This document shows, one piece after another, positions 46,401 through 59,650 of a stretch of DNA of 64,000 nucleotides (positions are counted from its first letter, which is position 1; each line of letters begins with the position of its first letter). The stretch comes from Dastarcus helophoroides. Its lineage: Eukaryota > Arthropoda > Insecta > Coleoptera > Bothrideridae. The notes below the pieces were generated by a model. The model searched no databases, had not been told where the DNA came from, and saw nothing but the letters and a program-made list of their open reading frames with translations. Location: positions 14,922,638 through 14,986,637 of the forward strand of contig CM053333.1 of the NCBI GenBank assembly GCA_028583605.1, read 5' to 3'. A program made the translations under genes and the position numbers.

Positions 46401-49400
46401 GTCGCTCAGAATCATTTAATTTAATAAAATAAAAATGTAAAAGTTTAGACGGGAAGAAACAAGAAACACACAGCACTGTGGTCACTTGACGGTCAGGTAC
46501 TGAATCCCGCTCGAGATCAACATCTGTAAACGAGTGAGCCGGAAAGTAAGGCAAAAGTGCATTTTATGCCTGCGAAATTCCTATGTATAGGAACGTAAAG
46601 AAGCGTTGTCTGGCGGGAGTGAACTGATTTCAAAACTTTTGTAAATTGAGTTTGCTCCCCCGGTATCAGTAGGTTGCAATTTCTAGGTATAGTGCCACCT
46701 TACAAGTATCATGCAAATGATCCATCCACCACATATGTTTAGTGAGCTGCATTATTGTAGCCTTGATCGTCTTCCATTTTTACGAGATTTCGAAAATATA
46801 AATAAATAAAATTTCTTACAGGTTTTTGATTTTAAGTGTTTCGTCTAAAAACAGAATATTTCAACTTTTTATGCAAATTTTTTATTATTTTGTTTCACTT
46901 GAAATCAAAAGGCAAAATCGTTGTTTGCTAAAAATGGTATTAACATGTTGACAACAGGAATAATATACAGAACTTTTGAACCTTTTTTATGAAAAATTTA
47001 ATGTTTTTATTCCAAGTCGCAGATGACTCTATTACTCTTTGTCAATCATTCCTGGTGTAACACCTTATTCAGGTGTCCCAGAAAACTGCTTAAGCCCTAG
47101 TTGAATAAAAATTGGAAACAAGGTCTACGAAAATTATGCAAATGGTAATAATAGTCGTGAATATGAAGAATTAACGTTTAAACTTGGAGCATGCATGAAA
47201 AGTCCGTTGCTTCGTGACTGTTGATAAATAGTTTTATATTTTACTTTAGTAGATTTTTGCACGAAAACACCTAACGTGTATGCACAATGCCGGATAGCTG
47301 TAAACAAACAAATTCACCCTCAGGTGAGATCTGCTACCGAAAAATGAAATTAAAAAAGTTTTAATAACTTCAGAAAGTTCATTATTATCACATCACCTTG
47401 TCCAATTTCGTATATAGAATTGTGATTCAAGTGGTATGCAATTGAAGATCCCAGGTACTTGGCGTGCATCAAATCGTGCAAGGGAAATACTTGAAAAAGA
47501 AATCCAATGGATAATGTTCATCCCGCGATAGTAAACAAAGTTGTAAATGGAACGCTTAACGGTTAAGATAAAATTTAAGAACCAATTTGGTGTATATTTA
47601 ACAGTAATTTCCCTAAAGTAGAAACTAATAAGTTTAAACATTTATTATATTCAAAGTTTTGAAACCAAAGTCCGGTTTCGATCTTGTTACATCTCGTCAG
47701 TTTGGAATATCCAACTCGAGTGCCAACAAATGTTCCCACAAGTAGGTACTAAAGAATCACCGAACGTCAAGCGTGTGACTCTCAGACTACCGCCACCTAT
47801 TGGCCCATAGAGAAACTATGGCCATCGCCAACAATGTCGTATGGAGGGCTGCATGAATTTGCAGTCTACGTTCTTTTCTAGTTGCATAGTAACTTCCCTA
47901 TTTATTTAAATATTTTACCAACTTTTAATTGAAAAAATCTGATTGTGGACATTTACTAGTGGTAAATTACATGCAGGGAAACATAACCGTTTAAGTTGGC
48001 AGATTCACAACATGATAAAAATCCTAAAAGTCCTAAGTGAATTGTCAATACTATCGGCGTGACTGAGTTTCACCTCGTTCTAAATTTTATGTGGTCTAAT
48101 TTCACAGGCAAATTTTTTTGACGTCGATTACGATTTTGATGTTTCTTGAATCACGCCAATAAAAACTTAACTTCGACAAAACGTTTAATACCTTAAAATG
48201 CCTCTATATTAAGCCATTAATTCAGCTTTGCATGTCACGCACATGAAATACTGATTAAGTGAAAAAACCGACGGCCTTAATTAACAAAAATACTCAAGTG
48301 CAATAAATTGTCTAAGTTCGTTAGCAAAACCGTCCTCATTAATTTGCAGGAGCTGAGTCAAACACCAGTAATCTAATATCGAATATCTGCTACCTATAAT
48401 GGGGTAGAAAGTTCGAAAGCACGTGCATCCCTTATTGTAGCGATAGGCACGTTTTGTTTTCAAGAGATATAAACTTAGTGCTGCATCTACATATACGTAA
48501 ATATGTTAACTCGAACCACAATTTTATGTGTAACATTTAGACTTTAAACGTTATATGAAAACAAAAAAATGTCAATTTAAAATCGCAATTTTAATAACGC
48601 TCTTGCTCTGCATTCTTCTCCATTCGTGTCTTTAGAAGACTCAAAACAAAAAGCTTATTAGTTCTTTCATAAAAGTAACAAAAATTCAAAGCATGTTTAA
48701 CATGCTTCACTTCGGAAATGAAAAGTCTCTTTGTGTTTAAAAATAAAATTAAATCTGCCCCAAAGTTAGATCATCTCCTTTTGGTAACAATAACAATCAA
48801 CAGGAATTTCGTGACGTTTATTTGGAAGAAAAAGTGAGCCGTCTTATTAAAACTCACGCGTTGCCGCGATAAATTACATTTTGAACCAAATTACAAATTT
48901 ACTTAACATTTCGAGGGTATTTTTTGTAATTTTAGTAACATGCCATCCTTACACATATTTTCTATCGTCAATATACGTTTGAAAAATTCAATTAAGGTAA
49001 CGGCCAGAGCTAACACATAGGTATTTTTCCTTTTAAATCGTAATTAAATATGCCTCAAAGTTTGTAAAATTTTTTTGGTAACAATAGTAAAAAACAGCAA
49101 TTTCTTGATGCGAATTTAAAATTGAAAAAATTCTCTGGACAACTTATTTTATTAAAATTCATGCCAAAATGAAATAAATTACATTATGAAGAAATTTATA
49201 GACCTTCTTGGAACAACAATGGAATATTCTAGTAGTTCTACCTTTAAAAAAGATGGGCATCATAAAAGCATCGTCGAATAATGCAATGGTATCTTGTGAT
49301 GATTATTATTATCCCTAAAGTTTTTCCGCACACTTTTCCCTTGCGTTTCTTGTACCACAAGAACCGATGCGGCTTTAAAAGGCAAAACCTGCTATTTAAA

Positions 49401-50160
49401 AAAGGTAGAGTCCATTAACCTTTTCAATATTCCATTGTAGACCTCGTCTCGGTTATATATTATATTTAACATTGAAAAGGATAAAAATGCCCCTATATGC
49501 CTTTTAAGCTGGACTTTCGATCCATTTGGTTTCCGCGTTTCATGTCTAGTTGGATATTCGTAAGCAGGGTCTACAAAGAAAATCCGCAAATTCGGTAGGT
49601 CGTAATTTTTTAACGGTGGCAGTATGAAAAATATTCGGAGTAAAGCATAATAATGGGAGCAATTTAAGACGGTAACAGTAAATTAAAAAATTCCATGGAT
49701 CTCAATTGCCAGCGGTTCTCATCCCCTCAACTTGAACTGTCGTAAACTAATTAATCTTTGGAGAATTCTCCTCCATCGAAATAGTTAAATATGAGATAAG
49801 AGTGGCACAAACTTGTGTCGATTCGTTTTATTTCTCTTATGAAATTATTATACCATCGGGTTCCCCTGTCAAACTAAGAGGTGAGAATGCGATGAAAAGG
49901 TTATAATGGATTTACAAAGTCTACATTTTACCACCGCTTTCGTCAATGAAAGTTTTTGCTAGCATCTACGGCAGTCTCCCTAACAGCATTTTGTAACTTC
50001 ACAAAGAATTAAATTATCCAACGGATGCTCCTTTTATTTTCCAAACATCATTAATAAAGGTTGCTTCTTTATAAGTTAAAAGAACAAAGGTTTTCGACAG
50101 ACTCCATTATTTTCTTCCATTTAATGTTACTTTAATCGTTTCTATTTTGAAATTCTTAGT
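46401..50160. other. unassigned intron-like sequence
   Basis: About 3.8 kb with no gene, RNA or transposon that I can support. Open frames of 60-82 residues have no recognisable domains. Confidence 0.3.
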
Positions 50161-50164
50161 CAAG

Positions 50165-50645
50165 GATAGACTTTATTCTTCATGGTGGTCTTTATCGGTC
50201 AAAGACATTATGTTTATTAATTTTATTCAACATTTCTGCAACCCAGTTTGGAGATATTTAAATTTTTGGTAATGAAATTTGACAATATTCTGAAACATTT
50301 TTTGAAATATGACTACGTGATATCTAAACTTTTTAAAACGACACCTCATGACAATTGACAAAACATAGGTTAGTTTATTTTACATAAAACATGGAAGACC
50401 AAAATTAGACATAAAACAAGTTTTTTTAAATAAATTATGAAAATATAAAAAATGTAAAAAAGGTTGTAGCACTGGACATCGATGTTTTGCTCTCATTTGA
50501 GCTCATCAGCAGTGCATAACAAGGGAAGAAACAATAATTCTATTCTATGTTTTGTCAACTGTCAAAATTTAGATATCATTTAGTCATATTTCAAAAAATG
50601 TTTTAGAATATTGTCAACTTTCATGAGCAAAAATTTAAATATTTA
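50165..50645 (-). mobile_element. Penelope-like repeat with decayed hammerhead (copy B), with inverted arms
   Basis: Direct-orientation match to 4616-4995. To the right of the ribozyme block, 50535-50645 is an inverted copy of 50245-50375 (AGATATCATTTAGTCATATTTCAAAAAATGT versus ACATTTTTTGAAATATGACT... read in reverse). The ribozyme thus sits between two inverted arms. Inverted partial copies at the ends are a known habit of Penelope-like insertions. No reverse transcriptase is present. Confidence 0.6.
50469..50515 (-). ncRNA. hammerhead ribozyme remnant, core mutated
   Basis: Same layout as 4937-4983: stem I GCACTG/CAGTGC intact, core CTGATGA, stem II GCTC/GAGC, CATCGATG, GTC. It reads AAAA where GAAA is required, so the invariant G12 is A. 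G12 is part of the catalytic site in hammerheads, so this copy is predicted inactive. Confidence 0.75.
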
Positions 50646-50778
50646 CATAATATTAATAAGCAAAAGGATAGGCTTTATTAAATTCTTACAAATTAATAAA
50701 TAAAAAAATGAATGTTCCTAATATTATATCGGATCTTGACAAAAACAATTAGAGGAAGCATGTCCTTTTGCAATAATA

Positions 50779-51453
50779 CGAGGTTTGGCAGAAAAGTAAT
50801 GAGACTGATTTTTTATTTACCAAAGTTTTTATTATTCACAAACATCAATATTATCCTCTTCAAAGTAATTCCCTTGGGCATCTACACACCGATGGAGAAG
50901 TTGTTCCCAGTTTTGGTAGCAGCTCTGGAAGTCTTCAACCGGTATGGTCTTTAGCACATCCGTTACACTCTTTTGGACGATGTCGACAGTCCTGAAATGA
51001 TGTCCTTTGAGGACGTGTTTCAGTTCAGGGAAAAGGAAAGGCACAGGGAATGAGGTCAGGTGAATACGGAGGCTGAAGAACCCCAGGAATGAATTGAGGT
51101 CAAAAATTCTATGACGTAGACGGTAGTGTGACATGGGGCGTTGTCATGATGGAGCATCCATTTGTCTGCAATGTCTGGTCTCACGCGCATGACTCTTTTT
51201 CTGAACCTGTCAAGGACATCTTTATAAGAAACTTGGTTGGCATAACGTTACTCCAAATTCCGCTGTTCCATTTTGCGTGAGGCACAACCAAAACACAACT
51301 TCACTAATAGCAGTCACAAAAATCACGTCGTTGCCGGACGGATTTGAACCTCGCACTGAGCTATGGGAAGATACTGATACACTCTATCACGAACAACAGC
51401 GCAGCGTTACCAGATCGCTTGCAGTGTTGCCATTAATTTTCTGCCACACCTTG
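50779..51453 (-). mobile_element. internally deleted mariner with both TIRs
   Basis: A 675-base element between TA dinucleotides (50777-50778 and 51454-51455). Its ends are inverted repeats: CGAGGTTTGGCAGAAAAGTA on the left and, reverse complemented, CAAGGTGTGGCAGAAAATTA on the right. A 5' untranslated region of about 180 bases precedes an ATG at 51271. A full mariner is about 1.3 kb, so roughly half has been lost by internal deletion. It is a different mariner from the one at 233-723. Confidence 0.88.
50832..51271 (-). pseudogene. mariner transposase, N-terminus joined to C-terminal catalytic part
   Basis: The frame starts MEQRNLE, a stop (in relatives Q), then RYA, and jumps directly to NQVSYKDVLDRFRKRVMRVR. 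This means most of the DNA-binding region and the first catalytic Asp are deleted. WMLHHDNAPCHTT carries the second Asp. After a frameshift PPYSPDLIPCAFPFP follows, where the third Asp of D(D)34D (PCDF) is A. A second frameshift leads to ELKHVLKGHHF and the C-terminal AAQG-type block VDAQGNYFEEDN. It is inactive for three independent reasons. Confidence 0.85.
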
Positions 51454-51455
51454 TA

Positions 51456-54200
51456 TATTGTTTGACGGTCCTGTCGAGGAAAAAATTTCCAAAAGCACTA
51501 CATCTCTAAAACAAATGTGACAATCCCAATTATGAATAATTGTGTTTTAGGGTACGTACTGGAGATTACCAACCCACAACATAGTTACGCTTTGTCGGAA
51601 CTCTGCTGTTACACAATATTACTCCAACTGAGATAGAAAATTACAAACATGTTTGTATTATTATATTTTCGTTATCTTATCAAACAATCTTTTAGTTCTA
51701 ATTGAATACGTTGTCAGTCTTTGGACGAGAAAGTTCAATGTGCGTTAGGGGATTTAATGAAATTTGGGTCATTTATCTTGGAAAGTTGGGAACTCTTTTT
51801 GTTAATAAATGCGCAATACTGAAACTAATAATTAGTTTTGGGCAATCAGAGGCAATGTGATAAATTAATACGAAGATTAAAACCTGACAATAAGACAAAT
51901 GAAACGCTTGAAGTAAAGCAAAATTAATTCATTTATTCATCTCGGAGAAATAAATTGTAACAAGAAGATAAAATGAATGTGGACACCAATAATTTAATTT
52001 CTTTAATAAATTATTTATTATTTATCGTTAGCTATCCTATAAACGAATCATTGGAAAATTTACACTGCCAAAGATTTCCCAACGAATGTTCCCTTCTAAT
52101 TTTCACAAGCTATTTACTGCAATTCATATTGACCAGCCAACGTTAAAAGATAGATTGCAAGGCAGGGTTGAGACAGGAAAATGGAAAACTTCCTATTAAG
52201 GACCTTGAAACAAATGAAGTGATAAAATATCGCTTAGTACCGGGAGGTGGTTGTAAGAAAGCAATTCGGCGAAGTAGCTAAAGCTTATAAATCCAAAGAA
52301 GTTGCCTTGATGAACACTACAGTCTAATGAAGCGTGAGAACCCTACCGATGTAAAAATAGGTATGCTTTAGTCATCACTGTTGGCGAAGGATTTAAACAT
52401 TACATTCTCCATTGATATCGATTGATTCAAGCTGAGGGATATTCCTACTGGTGAGCGGTTGGCCTTGTTTTCCTAATTCTCCGCTCGCATCATCGACTAA
52501 TATAATGCAGAAAACGTCAGTCAGACAGTAGGGACAGTCTGACGGAAGTTAGGCGCAAATTGTTAAATATTATACTCCTTACCCAGCGTGACACGTCTTC
52601 CTATTTGCACGGAAATATATGCCAACTACATCATTTCCTGTTAATAAATTCTTGAAATTAATAAGCCGTATACACTTTTATGTTCGCAGACGAAAACGTT
52701 TTCAATGTAAATTGATTTCAACAGTAAAGCAAGATCAAGTAATAGCTAATTTGTTGCATGTAATGACTTGCATTCCTTCTCTCTTTATTTACAACAATGA
52801 CTTGGCATCTGAAGGGCTATCTCAACAAACTAACTACATTTATTTAGAGCAAAAGTGCATCCTACAGATTTAACGAGTTTTTCAGATTTCAGTCCTTATT
52901 CTACCATTTTCAATTTGCTTTACCTATAGATAGACTATTATGAATCCAACAAAAGCCAAAGAATATTCCATAGTCTAGAAGAAAAAGTTAAAAGGGTTTG
53001 ATAAATAAGCCTCGCGAAGATTTCATAAAACATCCAACGTCATTAAAACTCCTCTTTCCTAGAGCTGTATCAAAGGGACTGCAGGGTATCATGCAACAAA
53101 GTAATTTTGTAAATGGTGATAGCTGTAGTAAATAGAAAGATGCTTCTGCTTTGGCGCGGAACGTACTTAATGAGTTGTAAGATCCAAAGCATCAATAAAA
53201 TAGATAATTACATTAGAGCATTGACGGGACGATTTAGAGCAATAAAATTGTAACCGCTTTCGCGCATCCACCAAATTAATCCACAATATCCTAAAACTGA
53301 ATCATTGGGTTTTACATCTAATTGCCAATCCCCTTGATATAAATTTCCAATAATTTATAGTCTTTTACGGAAACTTTTGGGGTTTCTTTAACTCGTAACA
53401 CATAAATACTGAATCGGGCGAATCAATCTTTAATAGTATCGTGTAGGTGACTATAAATTTCTTAATAGTCGTCTGGTTTAGACGTTTATGTAACTCTTAG
53501 AAGGACTAATGCTACAACGCTAAACTCCCTTTATGTTACAGAAGTTTGCATGTTGTTGACATTCGTTAGTGTCCTCAAAAAGAATAACAAGAAAAGTCAA
53601 GCGCGAGTGATATATGGCTGAGATCAATTTTAAAACCAATGATTATGATGAAGCAACATTTCCTTGCAAAAAGAAAAGGTCTAAAATTTACATTACATTC
53701 GCGAGAAGAAAAATTGAACACTTTCGTTTTGACGTATTTTGGTAAATTGTGTACAAAACGGTCTAATTACTTTCGGTTTGCGTCGTTTTACTCACAATAT
53801 GAATTTTTATCGCAGATTTAAAAATCTGATTTTTTATGGAAAGTTAATTCATACCAATTACTATTATGCACAAGCACAGTTCCATCACAATTACTTTTCG
53901 AAATTGTTCGTAAAAAACCCGTTAGTACCTCGTTGCCAAATTTCCAATCAGCTCATAACTGAATTAGACATTTTTTTTAGAAATAATTATTACGAATCTC
54001 GCAGCATAAGGGGTCATTTTCACTTGGTTTCATTGAAATATTTTCGTTTCATTAAAAGCATGCCCTCTACACAAATAAGCGATTTAATATAAAGTATACA
54101 AAGGAGATCAATATAGAATTTGCTAAGAAGCCTTATAGGCTGCGACCTAGGGGCGGCAGCGGCTTAGAGGCTAAAATTTTCAGAGGGCCTTTGCTAGCAA
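51456..54200. other. unassigned intron-like sequence
   Basis: About 2.7 kb with no supportable feature. The 117-residue open frame at 53739-54092 has no recognisable domain. Confidence 0.3.
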
Positions 54201-54229
54201 GTGACTGATGAACCGGACAAAAAATTCAA

Positions 54230-54760
54230 CTTTGGAGTAGAAACTTTTAAAATACCTGGTTTAAACTTAAAATGTATATCTTCTTCTTCAAATTTAAACC
54301 ATTTAGCTTAAAACAGAGACTCTTTAAATTTTAAATTTTAGAAAAAAAGCTGAAAAAGAATTATTTCAAAATTTCAAATTTTTGCAAATCAGTTTTTGCT
54401 GAAAATGTTAAAAATCTCGATGTTTTTAAGAGTCTCAATAGAAAAATGTCTTCTTACTTTTCAAAATATTGAATTTTTAATAGAAATTACAAGTCCAGTA
54501 TTGACGTTTTTCTTAAAATTTTAATATTAAAGTTTTAACCACTTTCGATATTTTGGCAAAAAAGTCGAAAAGTTGAAATCTTAACTTAAAATTTGTATTA
54601 TTATTAAATTTTCGTCTTTAAAGCTTACTTTTTTTTACCTCAAGATTTCAATTTTAAGTCCAAAGTGTCGACTTTAAGCTGAGAACATTTAACGTTTTTT
54701 TTTCCTAATTTATTCTGGAACTTGGTTAAAAGTATAAGTTTAATTTTCTCCAAAATTTCT
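54230..54760. repeat. AAATTT-type low-complexity island
   Basis: Same texture; it abuts the start of repeat R copy 2. Confidence 0.4.
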
Positions 54761-54762
54761 GT

Positions 54763-55922
54763 GAAGTAAAAACTTCTTTAAGCGCGTTAAACAATTAAAG
54801 AAAAAATAATTTTGCGTTACCAAAAAAACGCCACTATATACTACTTGCCAGATAATTTATTTCTACCTCTGAATTTAAATTGAATATGCGAAAATGTGTG
54901 TACAATAATTGTTTAAATTGTCTTTTAATTTGATTATTATTATTCCTATTCTCTCCGTAAACGAAAATTGCCTACATTAGAAAAGAAAAAACGCTGGCAA
55001 AATTCTGGTGGGCCGAAAGGTGTCCTCCAAAATGCGCCGTGCAAGATAAGCGAGACAATGGCATTAAAGACACGCTTTACGTAAAACGCTGTCAATTTTG
55101 GAGGTTATTTACTTTATTAAGAAATTGATTTATCTTTAAAATTGGAATCTTGTACAGATGACAATTATAAAGAACCGATGAGCCGGTTTATATTATATAG
55201 CAGTAGCTGTTTACTAATATAAAGAGACGTTAGTGAGCGAGACTTCGATTATGGAGAAGGCAGTAGAAATTAATGAATTACGAACTTTAAGAAGGCAATT
55301 GTGGGGCGGTTGTAAACGTTTTTAACAATAAATGAACAATATTTTAAACATTTACTTAGTTTAATGGAAGCCAGAAGGAGATATCCTAAAATTACAAGGA
55401 GTTTCAAAAGGTATTGATAATTAATAACGCTTTAAAGATTTTTTATTTTTTTATGACCAAAGTTTAATGTATCTTTTTCATGTTGCTGAGTGAACTATTT
55501 CTTTATAAATACAAGTGGCATGGAAAACTGCCTATGTTGCACTTGTTGGTAGATACATGAAGGTAACATTTTTTTAATATATTTAAATTTTAAAATTAAC
55601 TCTACATATTTTGCATATCGACTGATTCAACGAAGAGTACAGTAACTTATTATTAGCAGTATTGAGGTAATTCAAATTAAAGTCTTGCTATGCTAATATA
55701 AAATTTAGATAGTGTGATAGGTTGTTTAATATACAGTAACCCAAAATAGACAAGATCAAAGACTAGATTGTACACAAATATAAAAGATATAAAAACTACA
55801 AATAATTTCAATTTATAATATATGACATTTTTATTTTTGATATTACAATTTGAAGATAAAAAAAAACACTGTTATATCATAGTTTTAAGTTATCACTTCC
55901 GTCGGCAGTCCCCATAACTGCC
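54763..55922. repeat. unclassified interspersed repeat R, copy 2
   Basis: Colinear with 11328-13198 but without the MITE and the solo LTR. Across the LTR site it reads GCGAGACTTCGATTATGGAG, where copy 1 has GCGAGATTTTGATTATAT and then the LTR, so it preserves the pre-insertion state. Small deletions occur near 55690. No ORF is recognisable. Confidence 0.7.
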
Positions 55923-55959
55923 ATTTTTTTTTTAAATTACAGAATTCGATTTTATTTTT

Positions 55960-56920
55960 AAACTTTTGCCTTTTCTCAATTTTTCTTTTTTATTTTTAGC
56001 TGATTCATTTATAAGCGAATTATTTTCAATCGTTTAATCGAGTTAAAGTTTAATATTATAGGAAAAACTAGCGACGTAAGAAAGGTATTGTTTAAAGTTG
56101 AAATATTAAAAAGAAGTTTAAAATTTGAAAAAAGAAACTCAAAATTTAGAAATATAAACTAATGTGCAAATTTTATAATATTGTTTTAAATAATTACAAA
56201 AAAAACAGAAAATCGTAATTCAAAAGTTGAAATTTGAAAAAGGAGTCGATGTTTCTAGAAAAATAAAAATTTATAAAATCATTATGTTTTCATTTGAAAC
56301 TTAATACAGAAGATTAAATTTTAAGAATATTTTCGGATCAAAGTCCAATTATTTGGGAAACGTCCATGTTGCTTCGATTTTAGTGTGGAAATTTTAGGAA
56401 AACATTGTTGCCCATCTCAAAATTTTTACAAAAAACTTCCAAATTCAGAAAATAATATCAAAATTATGCGAAGACACTGAACATGCCGAAAGGTTGAAAT
56501 TTCCAGTTTAAACTCAAAATTGAAGTCGAAGTTTTTGGTTTAAGTTAGACCATTTTAAAAAGATCTAGAATTTATATAGTAAAATTGGTATTTCTTGTTT
56601 AAATGCAAGATTCTGTTTAAAAAAGTCAAATTTTTAAAATTTTTAGTCAAATCGTATTCTTTAGAAGCATATTTTGGTTCCAAATTTAAAAATTTAATTA
56701 AATAATTAACAATTGTATGTTTATATTCGTACTTTGAAGCAAACCTAGTTTTAAAAAATTCGACGAAAAAAACACAACCGAAGAAAAAAAATTCTCGAAA
56801 TCTTAACCCTGCAGTTAAAATTTTAGAACAAGTAGTTAAAAGGTATTTCAATTTAGTATTTAAAAAAATCGAAAAATCGTTAAAAAATGTACAACGCAAC
56901 AACACCATCTAAGTAAAAAT
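55960..56920. repeat. AAATTT-type low-complexity island
   Basis: About 1 kb of the same texture. The 117-residue minus-strand open frame inside (Phe, Lys, Asn and Leu rich) is compositional. Confidence 0.45.
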
Positions 56921-59380
56921 AATATAACCAATGGCGACTAGATTCTGCAGAAATAAGAATACTTTTTAAAATTATAAATTATGTTTTGCAAGCAAGTTCA
57001 GTGATAATTTAAAAATAATATCTTCATTCTCAAATATTCGGGATTTTCGTTCCTCTCTAGTGTTAGGTGAACCCTGCTACAAATAATATAAAATTAGTAC
57101 AATTCCACTTAATTAGGAATGCTTAACAAGCCTTATGTATGAAGGAGGGGTGGCACAAAGTGAACTAGCCTATACTTAAAAAAAGTATAAATTCGGCACC
57201 GAACGAAACACAAAATAAAACAACTACTTCCAAAATCAAACAAATTCAACCTTCACTTACTATTCATAAATTTTAGTTGATTAATTTACGAGGTTTATCA
57301 CTGATGGACGAACATCAGCAATATGCTAGATAGAAGATTTTTCTTGTTACCACAAATATCGCATGTTATAACACAGAAAAATCCTGAAACCATTAAGATC
57401 CAGAAATACCCAACCAACACTAATAAAGATGACTATTGAGATTGGGAGATAATTAACATGTATCAGAAACAAAGCAGGAGAGAAAATCTATCTCTGAGGA
57501 TAGCGATGAATACAGATGGTGGGCGGCATTCCCTCTAACGACGAAAAGTTCCAACCTGACATGTATTGTCCGGCGCATCAATTAAATCTTCAAACCATTT
57601 TTGCCTGCATTAGGTTTTGGGAAAAAATTGAACCCACGCTTGAAATCATTTTAAGTTGTCTTTTTAGAAATTCCCCTTCATTGAAAGAAATTGCATTGAA
57701 AATTTGGTTAGGAAATTTCCATAAGGTAAGAATATTTTCTTCAGAAAATTAAGTAGTTTAAGTTCTAGAATACAAAAATTCTAAGCTGGAATTTCGCTTA
57801 ATTAAATTCGGAATAAAATGCAATTACTCTGAATCTGCTGTATTTTTGAACAATATGAAATAGGCATATTTCTAGACTTCAACAACTCTTTAAATATGGA
57901 TCTAAGGTTTATATAAATTGCTAGTCGGTTTCAAACTGATGAGTACTGTTTCATAATCATGTATTTTACCATCTAAATAATATGTCTGTGATAGAATTCA
58001 GATTTCAGGATGACCGGTAAAGTAAACAGAAAAAAAGAACTATATAATGGATGTATAAATATGCATGCCGTGTAGACTGTGGGGAAATCCCCTCTTTGGA
58101 AATTTTTAACTGACCGCTGCCATCAGAGATGAGAAAATCGTTTCGAATTTGCTTATACCCCAGCCGGGGAAAATCGAAACGAACATTAATCTCAATTTGA
58201 TTTATTCATTCGTTAAAATCGTATTTGTATGATTTGTATATTTTCATATTCCCTTGGGAAACGTTCTTCGTTACCCGACATTTTACACAGCTAAATAAAT
58301 TAACTCTGAACGCGTCAATACTAATTGAACAAGTTGTTCACTCGGTTTAAAGTTTATCGCCATTTTGTATATTCAAATATTAGTAGAGGACGAGAGTACG
58401 GAGCGTTAACAGCATATATGCCAATTACAAAACGCTGACCTTTTCATTACAATTTGCTTTAATCAAATTAAGGCCTTTTCAAACAAGAACTTTTACGAAA
58501 AGGCGAAATGGAAAATTTCTGTGTTCAAAATCACCCCTGGCTAAACTGTTAATTGGAAGACTAATAAATTTATTACATTTTCTACACCTATTGATAAAGG
58601 TTGACAATCTAATTTACTTTTAAAATGGGGCACAAAGTTGATTATTCCGCTGGTAGGACTACCGATGCCATTTGCACACATTACACAATAATGATTTCTA
58701 AATTATCGCACTTTCCAGTGCCCAGGCCATAAACTGCCTGAATTACAACGGAGAACTGCCTGTTGAAATGCAAACTTGCCATTCTGCATCTATTAACGAT
58801 AACAAACATTGAAACTTAGATTACATTTAATAGTGTTAACATTATTATTTTAAAGCACACTTTTACGCCGAATTATTAAGCTGAATAACAAAATGCTTTA
58901 GCAGAAGAATTACATCTTATTTTATTCCGCTCAAGAATTACAAAAAAATTTGCGCATTGTTTGATTGAAAATTGCTTTTAATATTAAATCCCACCCATAT
59001 ACAAATAACTGGAAGAAAGAATTTCCTCTAATCAGGTCAAAGCTTTAGAATGAAATTCTCGTTGCTGAGATGAAATTACGCAGCATATTTTATTCAAAAA
59101 TTAAACTTTGTAAGAAATAATCAAGGAACATATAAAAATACAGATGAACCAAGCTAATTGGAACATTCGTAACGCTGTACTATAAAATGCAAAGGCAAGA
59201 CTGGTTTCTCCCCCAGTCTGTATAACCCTGAGCTACAGTTACACGTATACAACATCAAAAATCAACCCAGTACACAGGTACTAAACAATGCAGATTTTAA
59301 TTATTTAATGATCCAATGAAAAGAGGAATGGACTTTAAATGCTGTTACTAAGTCCATATAACGGCTTTACCGCATAGGTA
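56921..59380. other. unassigned intron-like sequence
   Basis: About 2.5 kb. No feature is supportable; the 78-residue open frame at 57516 has no recognisable family. Confidence 0.3.
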
Positions 59381-59389
59381 AAATGTTAA

Positions 59390-59650
59390 AGGTTAAAGTT
59401 TAAATTTGAGGAAAGGATCGACATTTCGGAATTTGGAATAATTTTTTTAATAAATTAATTTTTTTTCGAAAATTTCACTTTTTGTAAAAATTTTGCCTTT
59501 AATTTCAATACTTTCATTTTTATTTTTTCTATTGACTTCAAATAACAGTCAATTAGTTTTATTAAAACTTTCCGAGACCTATGTTAGAAAACAGTTAAAC
59601 TTTTTAAATAAATGGAAATTGTTAAAAAATTTGTAAAAAACAAATAAAAT
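59390..59650. repeat. AAATTT-type low-complexity island
   Basis: Short island of the same texture. Confidence 0.35.

Noticed and set aside
51300..51400. tRNA B-box-like GAGGTTCAAATCC on the minus strand
   Set aside because: It lies in the 5' untranslated region of the mariner at 50779-51453, bounded by its TIR and start codon, so a separate tRNA-derived element is not needed.
56555..56908. 117-residue Phe/Lys-rich open frame
   Set aside because: Same low-complexity texture; no recognisable family.
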